The notes: generated from the letters alone by a model not told the origin. Positions 1 through 5,026 are shown, numbered from the stretch's first letter. The stretch: 5,026 bases of DNA from Candidatus Woesearchaeota archaeon (GCA_018302185.1 JAGVZX010000123.1:1-5026); one strand, 5' to 3'. Translations and numbers: made by a program.

Positions 1-1087
1 TCTCTTCCTCTTCATGGACTTTCTCTTCCTCCTGTTGCATTTTCTTTTCCTCTTCACTCTGCGACCATGCCTGAGAATTCGAGACATACAACAATAATAT
101 CGAGAGGAACATTGTTGCAAATATATTGCCTATAAATGCCTGGAATATGAAAGCAAACCTTGCTGCAGGGCTAAATGGAGTAATATCACCATAACCAATG
201 GTCATAAAAGTAACTGTACTGTAATATAAAAATGTCCCGTAAGTAGGTTTAATATCTGTACCATAGATAAATGCTTTTGGCTGTGCTTTATCTGTGCCAA
301 TCTCATAATATATCTGTGCAAAACCAAAAATATAACACAATAATATTGTTGAATAGACTAGAATTACAAAAAGCTGTTTGTTTTGCCTGAACCATGTCCT
401 TAGATCGCCTTCTATACCAAGAACTTCAGGACAATAAATAAATGTAATAAGGATATAACCTGCTAGATATAACAGATTGTTCAACAGTAGGCTAAAATCA
501 TTTCTCACAAACATTGCCGGCAATGTCATTGAGATAGCAACAATCAAGAATCCAAATAATGCATACCTTACGCCTTTAATATTTTCTCTGTTCCTGATAA
601 ATGGCACATTAATAGCAAATATTGCAATTGTAAATGGAATCATTATGATGTCACTGATCACCCCAGGAGATGCCTGCAGCACTTGTGACAATCTTTTGCC
701 GATAACATTTGACAAAAATAATGCAATCCCGATAGGAACCAGGAACATAAGATTATAAGTTATTAATTCAGTGATTGTAAGCTCATTTTTCCCAATGTCA
801 CGGTCCTGTGCTGAATTCTGAGGAACATTAGTATTTTGATTAGAATTATTATTTTGATTAGATAAAGTAGTTGATCCAGATGGTAATTGTAGTGGAGAAG
901 AGAGTGGCTGTTGAGTTTGCGGTGATTTAAAGATATCAAGTATTTTTTGTTTTAATGATGTACTTCCTGATTGAAGATTAAGAGAAATCCTATTAATAGA
1001 TATCTGTTGTTCAGAAGGTGCAGGCGGCGGAGTAATTAAAGTACTACCTACTTGATTCTTGCTTAATTGCACCTCTTTTTCAACCAT
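1..1087 (-). CDS. Potassium-channel-like membrane protein with TIGYGD filter, C-terminus cut by window edge
   Basis: Probable ion channel of the two-transmembrane pore (Ion_trans_2) type, passing K+ across the cytoplasmic membrane; 362 residues are visible and the end lies beyond base 1. The decisive motif is TVTFMTIGYGD at residues 291-301 (filter codons at 185-202), preceded by a pore helix and followed by an inner helix at about 311-335. Before it is an outer pore helix at about 239-260 and four further hydrophobic stretches at about 110-128, 143-163, 174-194 and 199-218, giving a six-helix plan. I see no regular Arg/Lys ladder of a voltage sensor, so voltage gating is not supported. Residues 1-100 are polar, rich in Q, N, S and P, and probably disordered and cytosolic; residues 344-362 are Glu/Lys/Gln-rich and may begin a coiled coil or regulatory tail. 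The start at 1087 is chosen because a TATA box sits about 26 bases upstream, fitting a leaderless mRNA; an in-frame ATG at 1129 lies upstream of that box. The channel class is firm; the gating signal is unknown. Confidence 0.88.
   Translation of the reverse strand, partial: MVEKEVQLSKNQVGSTLITPPPAPSEQQISINRISLNLQSGSTSLKQKILDIFKSPQTQQPLSSPLQLPSGSTTLSNQNNNSNQNTNVPQNSAQDRDIGKNELTITELITYNLMFLVPIGIALFLSNVIGKRLSQVLQASPGVISDIIMIPFTIAIFAINVPFIRNRENIKGVRYALFGFLIVAISMTLPAMFVRNDFSLLLNNLLYLAGYILITFIYCPEVLGIEGDLRTWFRQNKQLFVILVYSTILLCYIFGFAQIYYEIGTDKAQPKAFIYGTDIKPTYGTFLYYSTVTFMTIGYGDITPFSPAARFAFIFQAFIGNIFATMFLSILLLYVSNSQAWSQSEEEKKMQQEEEKVHEEEE
832..862. repeat. Short direct repeat inside the channel gene's polar N-terminal region
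   Basis: The 13-base unit TATTTTGATTAGA occurs at 832-844 and again at 850-862, an 18-base (six-codon) period. On the minus strand it encodes two SNQN units at about residues 76-86 of the channel. This looks like a small in-frame duplication in a low-complexity linker and not a regulatory element. Confidence 0.7.
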
Positions 1088-1108
1088 AGCTGCTATTAAA
1101 TAAATAAA

Positions 1109-1118
1109 CTTTATAAAG
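1109..1118 (-). promoter_or_regulatory. Palindromic TATA box upstream of the channel gene
   Basis: CTTTATAAAG is a perfect 10-base palindrome and a good archaeal TATA box. Its centre is about 26 bases upstream of the channel ATG at 1087, so transcription would begin at or next to the start codon. Because the element is symmetric it could also be read rightward, giving a start near 1140 and a leader of about 40 bases for the thioesterase gene. The leftward role is the better supported one. Confidence 0.6.
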
Positions 1119-1170
1119 CTTTCTTCCATTGCCTTAGATAATAAGAATAATAAAAAAAATAATTTTTGAC

Positions 1171-1174
1171 AGGT
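1171..1174 (+). promoter_or_regulatory. Probable ribosome binding site of the thioesterase gene
   Basis: AGGT lies seven bases before the ATG at 1182, a normal Shine-Dalgarno position, and supports that start. It implies a leadered mRNA here, unlike the divergent channel gene. The match is short, in AT-rich sequence. Confidence 0.45.
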
Positions 1175-1181
1175 AATAATT

Positions 1182-1640
1182 ATGCGCAACAAAAAAACAT
1201 CCAGAGAAAGCGAGATAAAAACCAGCAAGCTTATGATGCCTAATGATGCTAATTTTGCAGGGCATGTGCATGGTGGAGTGATTCTTGAGTTTGTTGACCA
1301 AGTAGCGTACATCTGCGCAGTCAGGCATAGTGAAAGCTATTGTGTTACAGCAGCAGTTGACAGAGTGGATTTTAAGATGCCGATCAATGTTGGGGAGCTG
1401 GTTCATTTTGACGCAAAAATAATTTATGTTGGCAAGACTTCCATGGACATCAAGATAGAGATTTCTGCAGAGGATCTGAAGACGAGAAAGATCAGGCATA
1501 CAAACACCTGTTATGCCACTAAAGTTGCAGTTGATGAGAGCATGAACCCAATGGAAGTGCCTGAATTAGTTGTTGAGACAGAAGAAGACAGAAAGCTATG
1601 GCAGGATGCAGTCAGAAGAAGAGAGTTTCATAAGGGATAA
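1182..1640 (+). CDS. Hotdog-fold acyl-CoA thioesterase (YciA/BACH type)
   Basis: A 152-residue single-domain hotdog protein, the usual length for small cytosolic acyl-CoA thioesterases, which hydrolyse acyl-CoA to free acid and CoA. The family signature is at residues 19-39: MPNDANFAGHVHGG followed by the helix ending EFVD. Asn24, Gly27, the HGG turn (30-32) and Asp39 match the conserved active-site Asn/Asp region of YciA- and BACH-like enzymes. The strand part follows (VTAAVDRVDFKMPINVGEL at about 55-73, then IIYVGKTSMDIKIEI), with the conserved TNTCYATKVAVD strand at 107-118. The C-terminal tail, from about 126, is charged and may be helical. Family members assemble as hexamers or similar oligomers. 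The start is supported by an AGGT site seven bases upstream and by the usual short basic N-terminus. The gene is divergent from the channel gene and convergent with vapC, so it appears to be a single-gene unit. The family is firm; chain-length preference cannot be read from the sequence. Confidence 0.92.
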   Translation: MRNKKTSRESEIKTSKLMMPNDANFAGHVHGGVILEFVDQVAYICAVRHSESYCVTAAVDRVDFKMPINVGELVHFDAKIIYVGKTSMDIKIEISAEDLKTRKIRHTNTCYATKVAVDESMNPMEVPELVVETEEDRKLWQDAVRRREFHKG

Positions 1641-1654
1641 GTTAAAGTAATAAG

Positions 1655-2041
1655 TTATCGAATCAGTATCAACCCATACTTCTCAAGCCTTTCAAAATCT
1701 TTTAGGTTATAAGTAAATAGCTCTAAATCATTTTCTATACAGATAGCAGCTATGAAGAGGTCACGGATAGCCACTAAATTCCCTTTGCGTTCTAGGTCTC
1801 TCTGGATATCTGCAGCAGCTCTTGCAATCTTGTCTGTTAAAGGCATAGGCGTTAACCATGAAAATAACTCAAATATATTTTCAGAGTGTTTTCTTCCAAA
1901 CCAGACTTCAAATGAATTAATTGCAGTTGTGTAGAAATTAGCATCTAATAGATTAATGGCTTCTCTCGCCTTCTCATCTTTGTTCAAAAAAGCGATAATT
2001 ACATCAGAATCTAAGCATATCTGTCTGACCATTTTTTCCAT
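1655..2041 (-). CDS. vapC: PIN-domain toxin, VapC type
   Basis: A 128-residue PIN-domain protein, a typical VapC length. VapC toxins are Mg2+-dependent ribonucleases that cut tRNA, rRNA or other RNA and are held inactive by their VapB partner. The acidic site is complete: Asp11 in CLDSDVIIAFL, Glu45 in INSFEVWFG, Asp94 in IRDLFIAAI, and the TYNLKDF segment (110-116) with Asn112 and Asp115, matching the usual T-x-N-x-x-DF ending. No truncation or missing catalytic residue is seen, so it should be active. It overlaps the end of vapB by 31 bases in another frame, implying coupled translation. An alternative start is Met4 (base 2032), which would leave a GGATGG purine run just upstream and shorten the overlap to 22 bases; I cannot decide between them. 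The stop is 14 bases from the convergent thioesterase stop. RNA target unknown. Confidence 0.9.
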   Translation of the reverse strand: MEKMVRQICLDSDVIIAFLNKDEKAREAINLLDANFYTTAINSFEVWFGRKHSENIFELFSWLTPMPLTDKIARAAADIQRDLERKGNLVAIRDLFIAAICIENDLELFTYNLKDFERLEKYGLILIR

Positions 2042-2223
2042 CCTATCCTTAACTCTTTAACTTTTTTTTCATCTACGCCGCCTGTTCCAAAAAACTGAAG
2101 AATCTTATCTTTATTAGAAGATGGGACAATTAATCTCCTAAGTATAACAGAGTAACTATCTTTGCCTTTAAGTTTTGTCAACTTGCTGTATACATCATCC
2201 GAAACGCTTATCAGTCTTGACAT
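2011..2223 (-). CDS. vapB: Antitoxin partner of the PIN toxin, VapB (VAPB_antitox-like)
   Basis: A 70-residue protein directly upstream of and overlapping vapC, the normal antitoxin-first order. Residues 3-31 (the ISVSDDVYSKLTKLKG segment, then DSYSVILRRLI) fit the archaeal VAPB_antitox family (PF02697 type), whose N-terminus opens with a short strand and helices and is thought to bind DNA. Residues 40-70, including ILQFFGTGGVDE and the Trp- and Lys-rich end GWKKWSDRYA, fit the tail that wraps and blocks the PIN active site. The start is supported by a TATA box about 27 bases upstream, giving a leaderless mRNA. A perfect palindrome lies between box and start and is a natural candidate operator for autoregulation by the VapBC complex. 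The family call rests on pattern and position; without the vapC neighbour I would be less sure. Confidence 0.85.
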   Translation of the reverse strand: MSRLISVSDDVYSKLTKLKGKDSYSVILRRLIVPSSNKDKILQFFGTGGVDEKKVKELRIGWKKWSDRYA

Positions 2224-2229
2224 ATCTTG

Positions 2230-2245
2230 ATGTATATATATACAT
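2230..2245. promoter_or_regulatory. 16-base perfect palindrome, candidate vapBC operator
   Basis: ATGTATATATATACAT reads the same on both strands. It sits between the vapB TATA box, which it touches at base 2245, and the vapB start codon, so a bound protein would block RNA polymerase. VapBC complexes commonly repress their own promoter by binding inverted repeats there. The alternating TA core makes a chance palindrome more likely, which lowers confidence. Confidence 0.4.
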
Positions 2246-2254
2246 ATATATAAA
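2245..2254 (-). promoter_or_regulatory. TATA box of vapBC
   Basis: On the minus strand the sequence reads TTTATATATA, close to the archaeal consensus. Its centre is about 27 bases before the vapB ATG at 2223, predicting a leaderless transcript. It indicates that vapBC can be transcribed independently of the regulator gene that ends at 2263. Confidence 0.6.
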
Positions 2255-2262
2255 GATTTCCT

Positions 2263-3330
2263 TTATTTTTTAAGTTTAGGGTTATCCTCCCCATAAATCA
2301 ATCTCCCAATCATAGGGAAATAATTTATCTTGTGGTCGTAAAAGATAGGGAATATCTCATAATCGCTTATGATGTCTTCAAACTTGTCTCTGGTCTCAAC
2401 AAGCAGCTTTTGAAATTCTTTTTGGTCTTGCACTTCACACTCAAATCCTATCCTGTATCTGCCAATATGCTTTACAACATAGATTATGTTCTGCTTGTTT
2501 TTTGCAAATTCCTGAAGCACTTTCTCTCTTTCTGGAGTCAGATTATGGATGTCTAAAAACAGCATATATGATTGATAACCTAAAGCGCTGGGATGGATCA
2601 TAAGGCGCGAGCCAAGAATAACCTTATTTTTTCTATGCTGCTCGAGCCTGTATTTGACTGTGTTTCTTGAAATAGTTAGCTTATGTGCAATCTCTGTGTA
2701 CGAGAGCCATGCGTTTTTGGACAACAGGTCGATGATTGATTTATCTGTTTCATCTAGTTTAATCTCTTGATTGTGCTTCATCTCGTGAAAAAACACTTTC
2801 TTTGGTTTGTTTCCGTGCATCTCTTTGTTGTACTCAGGAAGAATATATTCGCGCTCATTGTCATGGATATCAATATAAGTCAGAATCTCATAGCCATGGA
2901 TAAATTTACCATAATGGATTATAATTTCCTCAAATATGCTATTGAACTCAAAACTATCTAACGCCATGAAATTGATTATGACGTCCCATTTATTGCCGAT
3001 AGATGCAACCCAGATAGTTGAATCAAGAGATGCGAAATAGCTAATTATCTCTTTCTTTTTTTGTTCATCAACATTCTTTAACCTGAACAATACCCTGAAC
3101 CATCTTACACCAACAACTGCAGAATCTGTAACAACATAAGGCAAGCTGATGATTTTTTCTTTAAGCATCCTTTTGATCCTGTACTCTGCAACGTATCTGG
3201 AGATCTTTAGTTTTTTGGCTAGTTCATTCAATGGCATGGTTGCATCCATGTCTAGCTCTCTTAATATCTTTCTGTCTTTCAAATCTAGCTTTGGAAGGCT
3301 TTTTTCATGATTAGTTATATTTTGTCGCAT
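2263..3330 (-). CDS. Tandem-duplicated Lrp/AsnC-family transcriptional regulator
   Basis: A 355-residue DNA-binding regulator, about twice the usual Lrp/AsnC length (roughly 140-165). It contains two full HTH-plus-effector modules. HTH 1 spans about residues 15-60, with LAKKLKISRYVAEYRIKRM as its second and recognition helices. An alpha/beta RAM-like domain follows at about 76-155 (VASIGNKWDVIINFMALD segment). After a linker, HTH 2 covers about 191-240 (IAHKLTISRNTVKYRLEQH), and a second RAM-like domain about 250-330 (VKHIGRYRIGFECEV segment). The HTH copies align at a constant offset of 177 residues (L15/L192, L37/I214). Lrp proteins bind as dimers, so one chain may act as a built-in dimer; that is inference. 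The effector ligand is not predictable. The start at 3330 is supported by a TATA box about 28 bases upstream. The gene is divergent from the membrane-protein gene and 39 bases upstream of vapB on the same strand, so self-regulation and control of neighbours are plausible. Confidence 0.9.
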   Translation of the reverse strand: MRQNITNHEKSLPKLDLKDRKILRELDMDATMPLNELAKKLKISRYVAEYRIKRMLKEKIISLPYVVTDSAVVGVRWFRVLFRLKNVDEQKKKEIISYFASLDSTIWVASIGNKWDVIINFMALDSFEFNSIFEEIIIHYGKFIHGYEILTYIDIHDNEREYILPEYNKEMHGNKPKKVFFHEMKHNQEIKLDETDKSIIDLLSKNAWLSYTEIAHKLTISRNTVKYRLEQHRKNKVILGSRLMIHPSALGYQSYMLFLDIHNLTPEREKVLQEFAKNKQNIIYVVKHIGRYRIGFECEVQDQKEFQKLLVETRDKFEDIISDYEIFPIFYDHKINYFPMIGRLIYGEDNPKLKK

Positions 3331-3353
3331 ATTTACACTTATTGTATTAGTTA

Positions 3354-3363
3354 GTATATAAAT
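3354..3363 (-). promoter_or_regulatory. TATA box of the Lrp-type regulator gene
   Basis: The minus strand reads ATTTATATAC, centred about 28 bases before the ATG at 3330. This predicts an almost leaderless mRNA and supports the chosen start. No Shine-Dalgarno motif is seen before that ATG, which agrees with a leaderless start. Confidence 0.6.
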
Positions 3364-3390
3364 CTTGCCGTTTTATAGCAAAAATGAAAG

Positions 3391-3407
3391 AAGATTTTAT
3401 ATATCTT
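3391..3407. promoter_or_regulatory. Inverted repeat framing the TATA box of the membrane-protein gene
   Basis: AAGAT and ATCTT arms are separated by seven bases (TTTATAT) that form the core of the TATA box. A protein bound to both arms would compete with TBP. The divergent Lrp-type regulator is the obvious candidate, but five-base arms in AT-rich DNA can arise by chance. Confidence 0.3.
3394..3405 (+). promoter_or_regulatory. TATA box of the membrane-protein gene
   Basis: ATTTTATATATC is a strong archaeal TATA box. A start about 25-27 bases downstream falls near 3426, leaving an untranslated leader of about 65 bases before the ATG at 3492. That agrees with the presence of a clear ribosome binding site there. 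Confidence 0.55.
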
Positions 3408-3481
3408 AATTACTGAGAATATTATAGGGGAGTAGTAAAATAAAGAGTTTTTGAGATCAGTAAACATAAAACTAAAATTAT

Positions 3482-3487
3482 AAGGAG
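3482..3487 (+). promoter_or_regulatory. Strong ribosome binding site of the membrane-protein gene
   Basis: AAGGAG is the best Shine-Dalgarno match in the window. It ends four bases before the ATG at 3492, slightly close but acceptable, and it fixes the start. The contrast with the leaderless genes suggests this mRNA is translated by the leadered route. Confidence 0.65.
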
Positions 3488-3491
3488 TAAG

Positions 3492-4412
3492 ATGGCAACC
3501 AAACTAGAAGACAGATTAAAGAAAGAAGGCATCCCTGAAGGATTGTCTAAGAAAGATGAAGATGAGCTCTTAGGTAGAGGTAGTGCTAATAATAAACCTA
3601 AGACTGTGAAAAACAACTGGCTTATTGATGGTGCAATTGCTGCAGGTGTAGGAGCTGCAGGAACTGCTTTGTACATTGCAGATGCGCCTAACCTAAATAG
3701 TTTAAGTTCTGCAGATTCAGCGAATGCGAGCTCAGTAGGCACAAATACATTAGATAACATCACACAAGCATCAGGCTTTTATGACATTCCAGTTAATTTG
3801 CCTGCATATATAGCTGGTGCTGCTTTATCTAATAAGTTTCAAGGCAAGCCATTCACTTCAAAAGATCTGAGAGAAGAAGCTGTAGTTGGAACTGCTGTGA
3901 TGTTCCCGATAAAATATGCTTGGCAATTGATGAACCAATACATGCCGATAGTAAAGAATTATGCTTTGAGCATGAGGAATTCAGCTGCTGAGAATCTAAA
4001 TAATGCATATCATCTGGTTGCAGACAATGCATTAAGATTAGTCACAAATACTGCAGTGTTCTTGCCTACTCTTGTCGGAATAAACATGGTAGTTGATTAT
4101 ATTGTGAAAAATAAAAAAGTGAAAGGGCTTTACACTCATTTAGTTAATAATTGGTACACTAACGCAAAAAGCGTGTTTTTCAAAGTTGGGTGGATGGTAG
4201 CAGTAAATGCTTTATTTATCCCTCCTGCTTTAAATGTTGCAGTTGGTGCCGGAATAACATTTGCATACTCTGTGTTTAATGCGATTGCTGGAAAGAGGAA
4301 GGATGAGAAAGAGAGACAAGAGAAACATGAGAAAGGGACTAAAACTGCATATAATGCACATAATGATTATCTGCCAAACAACGCAGGAAGCTTATTGTCA
4401 CAGGCAGCCTAA
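3492..4412 (+). CDS. Unrecognised multi-pass membrane protein
   Basis: I do not recognise this 306-residue protein. Residues 1-42 are charged and hydrophilic (Lys/Asp/Glu-rich) with no signal peptide, so the N-terminus is probably cytosolic. Hydrophobic segments follow at about 43-63 (small-residue rich, AAGVGAAG), 101-112 (weak), 130-147, 184-204 and 228-266, the last perhaps two helices with a Pro-Pro break at 244-245. Between the first and second lies a Ser/Ala/Asn-rich loop (68-93) likely to face outward. A short Lys/Glu-rich segment (268-283) and a polar tail end the protein. Reading is unbroken from a strong Shine-Dalgarno site, and codon use resembles the neighbours, so the gene is real. 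The NALFIP segment at 239-244 and the small-residue helix after it faintly recall the C-terminus of Mpv17/PMP22 proteins, but the conserved WP and Q positions are absent, so I do not assign that family. Divergent from the Lrp-type regulator. Confidence 0.75.
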   Translation: MATKLEDRLKKEGIPEGLSKKDEDELLGRGSANNKPKTVKNNWLIDGAIAAGVGAAGTALYIADAPNLNSLSSADSANASSVGTNTLDNITQASGFYDIPVNLPAYIAGAALSNKFQGKPFTSKDLREEAVVGTAVMFPIKYAWQLMNQYMPIVKNYALSMRNSAAENLNNAYHLVADNALRLVTNTAVFLPTLVGINMVVDYIVKNKKVKGLYTHLVNNWYTNAKSVFFKVGWMVAVNALFIPPALNVAVGAGITFAYSVFNAIAGKRKDEKERQEKHEKGTKTAYNAHNDYLPNNAGSLLSQAA

Positions 4413-4446
4413 AAGATTATCACAAAAACCTCATTAAATAGAACAA

Positions 4447-4457
4447 CATTTAAAAGC
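4447..4457 (+). promoter_or_regulatory. Probable TATA box of the right-edge gene
   Basis: CATTTAAAAGC, centred about 30 bases before the ATG at 4483, is a moderate TATA-like element. It would give a leader of only a few bases, consistent with the lack of a Shine-Dalgarno site just before that ATG. It suggests this gene is not simply cotranscribed with the membrane-protein gene 70 bases upstream. Confidence 0.45.
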
Positions 4458-4482
4458 AAACACAGGTTTAGCGACGATAAAA

Positions 4483-5026
4483 ATGACACAGTCACCTATA
4501 GAAAGATCAAGAGAATTAGCAGAGATAGTAAAAGCAGATGCTGAAAGAAGGATCGTGCAGGCTATCACAGAAAGAGACCTATATATATGGCTAGAAGCTC
4601 AAACGCATTTGCATGATGTGACCACTGGGTTTGGTGGAGTTGATGATAACGCATTTATCCCTAAATTTGATCAGCAATGGGGTGTGCCAGAAGGGATGCG
4701 CCTTCAACAGCCGGAATGCATCGAAGGGGCAGATCCGATAACTTACACGCTTGAAGATTTCTTGAGAGATAATTTATCACCTGAAAAAAAGGCGCGCTTA
4801 GAAAAAGAGATTAGATATATACGAGAGATGTATGCAGCTGTTATGGGAATTCCAGAACAAGAAAGGCATTCTAAAGTTGTTTTGAGGAGATTTAGGGCAA
4901 AAGGCCATGATGATTGGAGATATAGGGCATTAGCGGTTTTTCCTGCAGAAACTTCTTTGCGTGATAATTTTATTAAAACAATAACAGTAGATGCAGAAAA
5001 TTCTGGGATAATCTATTTTGGAGCAC
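4483..5026 (+). CDS. Unrecognised soluble protein, C-terminus cut by window edge
   Basis: An open reading frame of 181 complete codons with no stop before the right edge. I do not recognise the family. No signal peptide or membrane segment is visible, so it is probably cytosolic. Residues 5-40 are strongly helical and charged (SRELAEIVKADAERRIVQAI then RDLYIWLEAQ). A Gly/Asp/Pro-rich middle (48-88) contains TGFGGVDDN and one Cys (Cys79). A second helical, charged block covers about 89-120 (TLEDFLRDNLSPEKKARLEK then EIRYIREMYAAV). From about 131 the pattern turns to alternating hydrophobic residues suggesting beta strands (KVVLRRFRAKG, YRALAVFPAE, GIIYFGA). The ATG is chosen for the TATA-like element about 30 bases upstream. 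Codon use matches the neighbours and reading is uninterrupted, so it is very likely a true gene, but nothing in the visible part gives a function. Confidence 0.7.
   Translation, partial: MTQSPIERSRELAEIVKADAERRIVQAITERDLYIWLEAQTHLHDVTTGFGGVDDNAFIPKFDQQWGVPEGMRLQQPECIEGADPITYTLEDFLRDNLSPEKKARLEKEIRYIREMYAAVMGIPEQERHSKVVLRRFRAKGHDDWRYRALAVFPAETSLRDNFIKTITVDAENSGIIYFGA

Noticed and set aside
477..758. Plus-strand reading frame of 93 codons
   Set aside because: It lies wholly antisense to the channel gene over its transmembrane helices; the minus-strand frame is continuous for 362 codons and carries a recognisable filter motif.
1088..1129. In-frame upstream ATG (1129) as an alternative channel start
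   Set aside because: It lies upstream of the TATA box at 1109-1118, so a transcript from that box would not include it.
1134..1499. Minus-strand reading frame of 121 codons
   Set aside because: It is antisense to the thioesterase, whose family motifs are clear, and has no promoter or family features of its own.
1752..1934. Plus-strand reading frame of 60 codons
   Set aside because: Antisense to vapC with its complete PIN active site; no ribosome binding site or recognisable motif.
2332..2961. Two plus-strand reading frames (2332-2556 and 2767-2961)
   Set aside because: Both are antisense to the Lrp-type regulator and show only compositionally biased, unconvincing peptides.
3384..3416. Tiny plus-strand frame of ten codons before the membrane-protein gene
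   Set aside because: It begins before and spans the TATA box, so it would not be in the transcript and cannot be a leader peptide of that promoter.
3422..3763. Minus-strand reading frame of 113 codons
   Set aside because: It overlaps the start of the membrane-protein gene and its leader; its Leu/Ser/Ala-rich peptide is the mirror of small-residue codons on the plus strand, which has the strong ribosome binding site.
4413..4482. Possible terminator after the membrane-protein gene
   Set aside because: There is no T-tract or stable hairpin in the 70-base gap; only a TATA-like element is visible.
1..5026. tRNA, rRNA, CRISPR array or insertion sequence
   Set aside because: No cloverleaf pattern, spaced identical repeats, transposase motifs or terminal inverted repeats were seen on either strand by eye.

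Overview
The window is AT-rich and looks archaeal. Several genes start directly at, or a few bases after, the expected transcription start of an archaeal TATA box (TTTATATA-type, centred about 25-30 bases before the ATG), which is the pattern of leaderless archaeal mRNAs. Arginine is mostly AGA/AGG, ATA isoleucine is common, and the regulator is a tandem Lrp/AsnC protein. Taken together, a DPANN-type archaeon (Woesearchaeota- or Pacearchaeota-like) is my best guess. This is inference, and no rRNA or other marker gene is present to fix it.

Layout from left to right. (1) A minus-strand gene that runs off the left edge (1-1087) encodes a potassium-channel-like membrane protein with an intact TIGYGD selectivity filter, a long polar Q/N/S/P-rich N-terminal tail and a Glu-rich C-terminal tail. 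(2) A divergent plus-strand gene (1182-1640) encodes a small hotdog-fold acyl-CoA thioesterase. A palindromic TATA element lies in the 94-base gap between the two. (3) Convergent to the thioesterase, only 14 bases away, is a minus-strand VapBC-type toxin-antitoxin pair (vapB 2011-2223, vapC 1655-2041, overlapping). It has its own TATA box and a 16-base perfect palindrome between that box and the vapB start. (4) Just upstream on the same strand is a duplicated Lrp/AsnC-family regulator (2263-3330). (5) Across a 161-base divergent promoter region lies a plus-strand gene for an unrecognised multi-pass membrane protein (3492-4412). (6) It is followed after 70 bases by a gene for an unrecognised soluble protein that runs off the right edge (4483-5026).

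The genes do not form one obvious pathway. The regulator, antitoxin and toxin are co-oriented (regulator stop to vapB start is 39 bases), but the vapB TATA box suggests separate transcription. The regulator is divergent from the membrane-protein gene, so it is a reasonable candidate to control both itself and that gene. I see no tRNA, rRNA, CRISPR array, insertion sequence or convincing terminator. All gaps between genes are under 165 bases. The least explained parts are the two right-hand genes and the tails of the channel.
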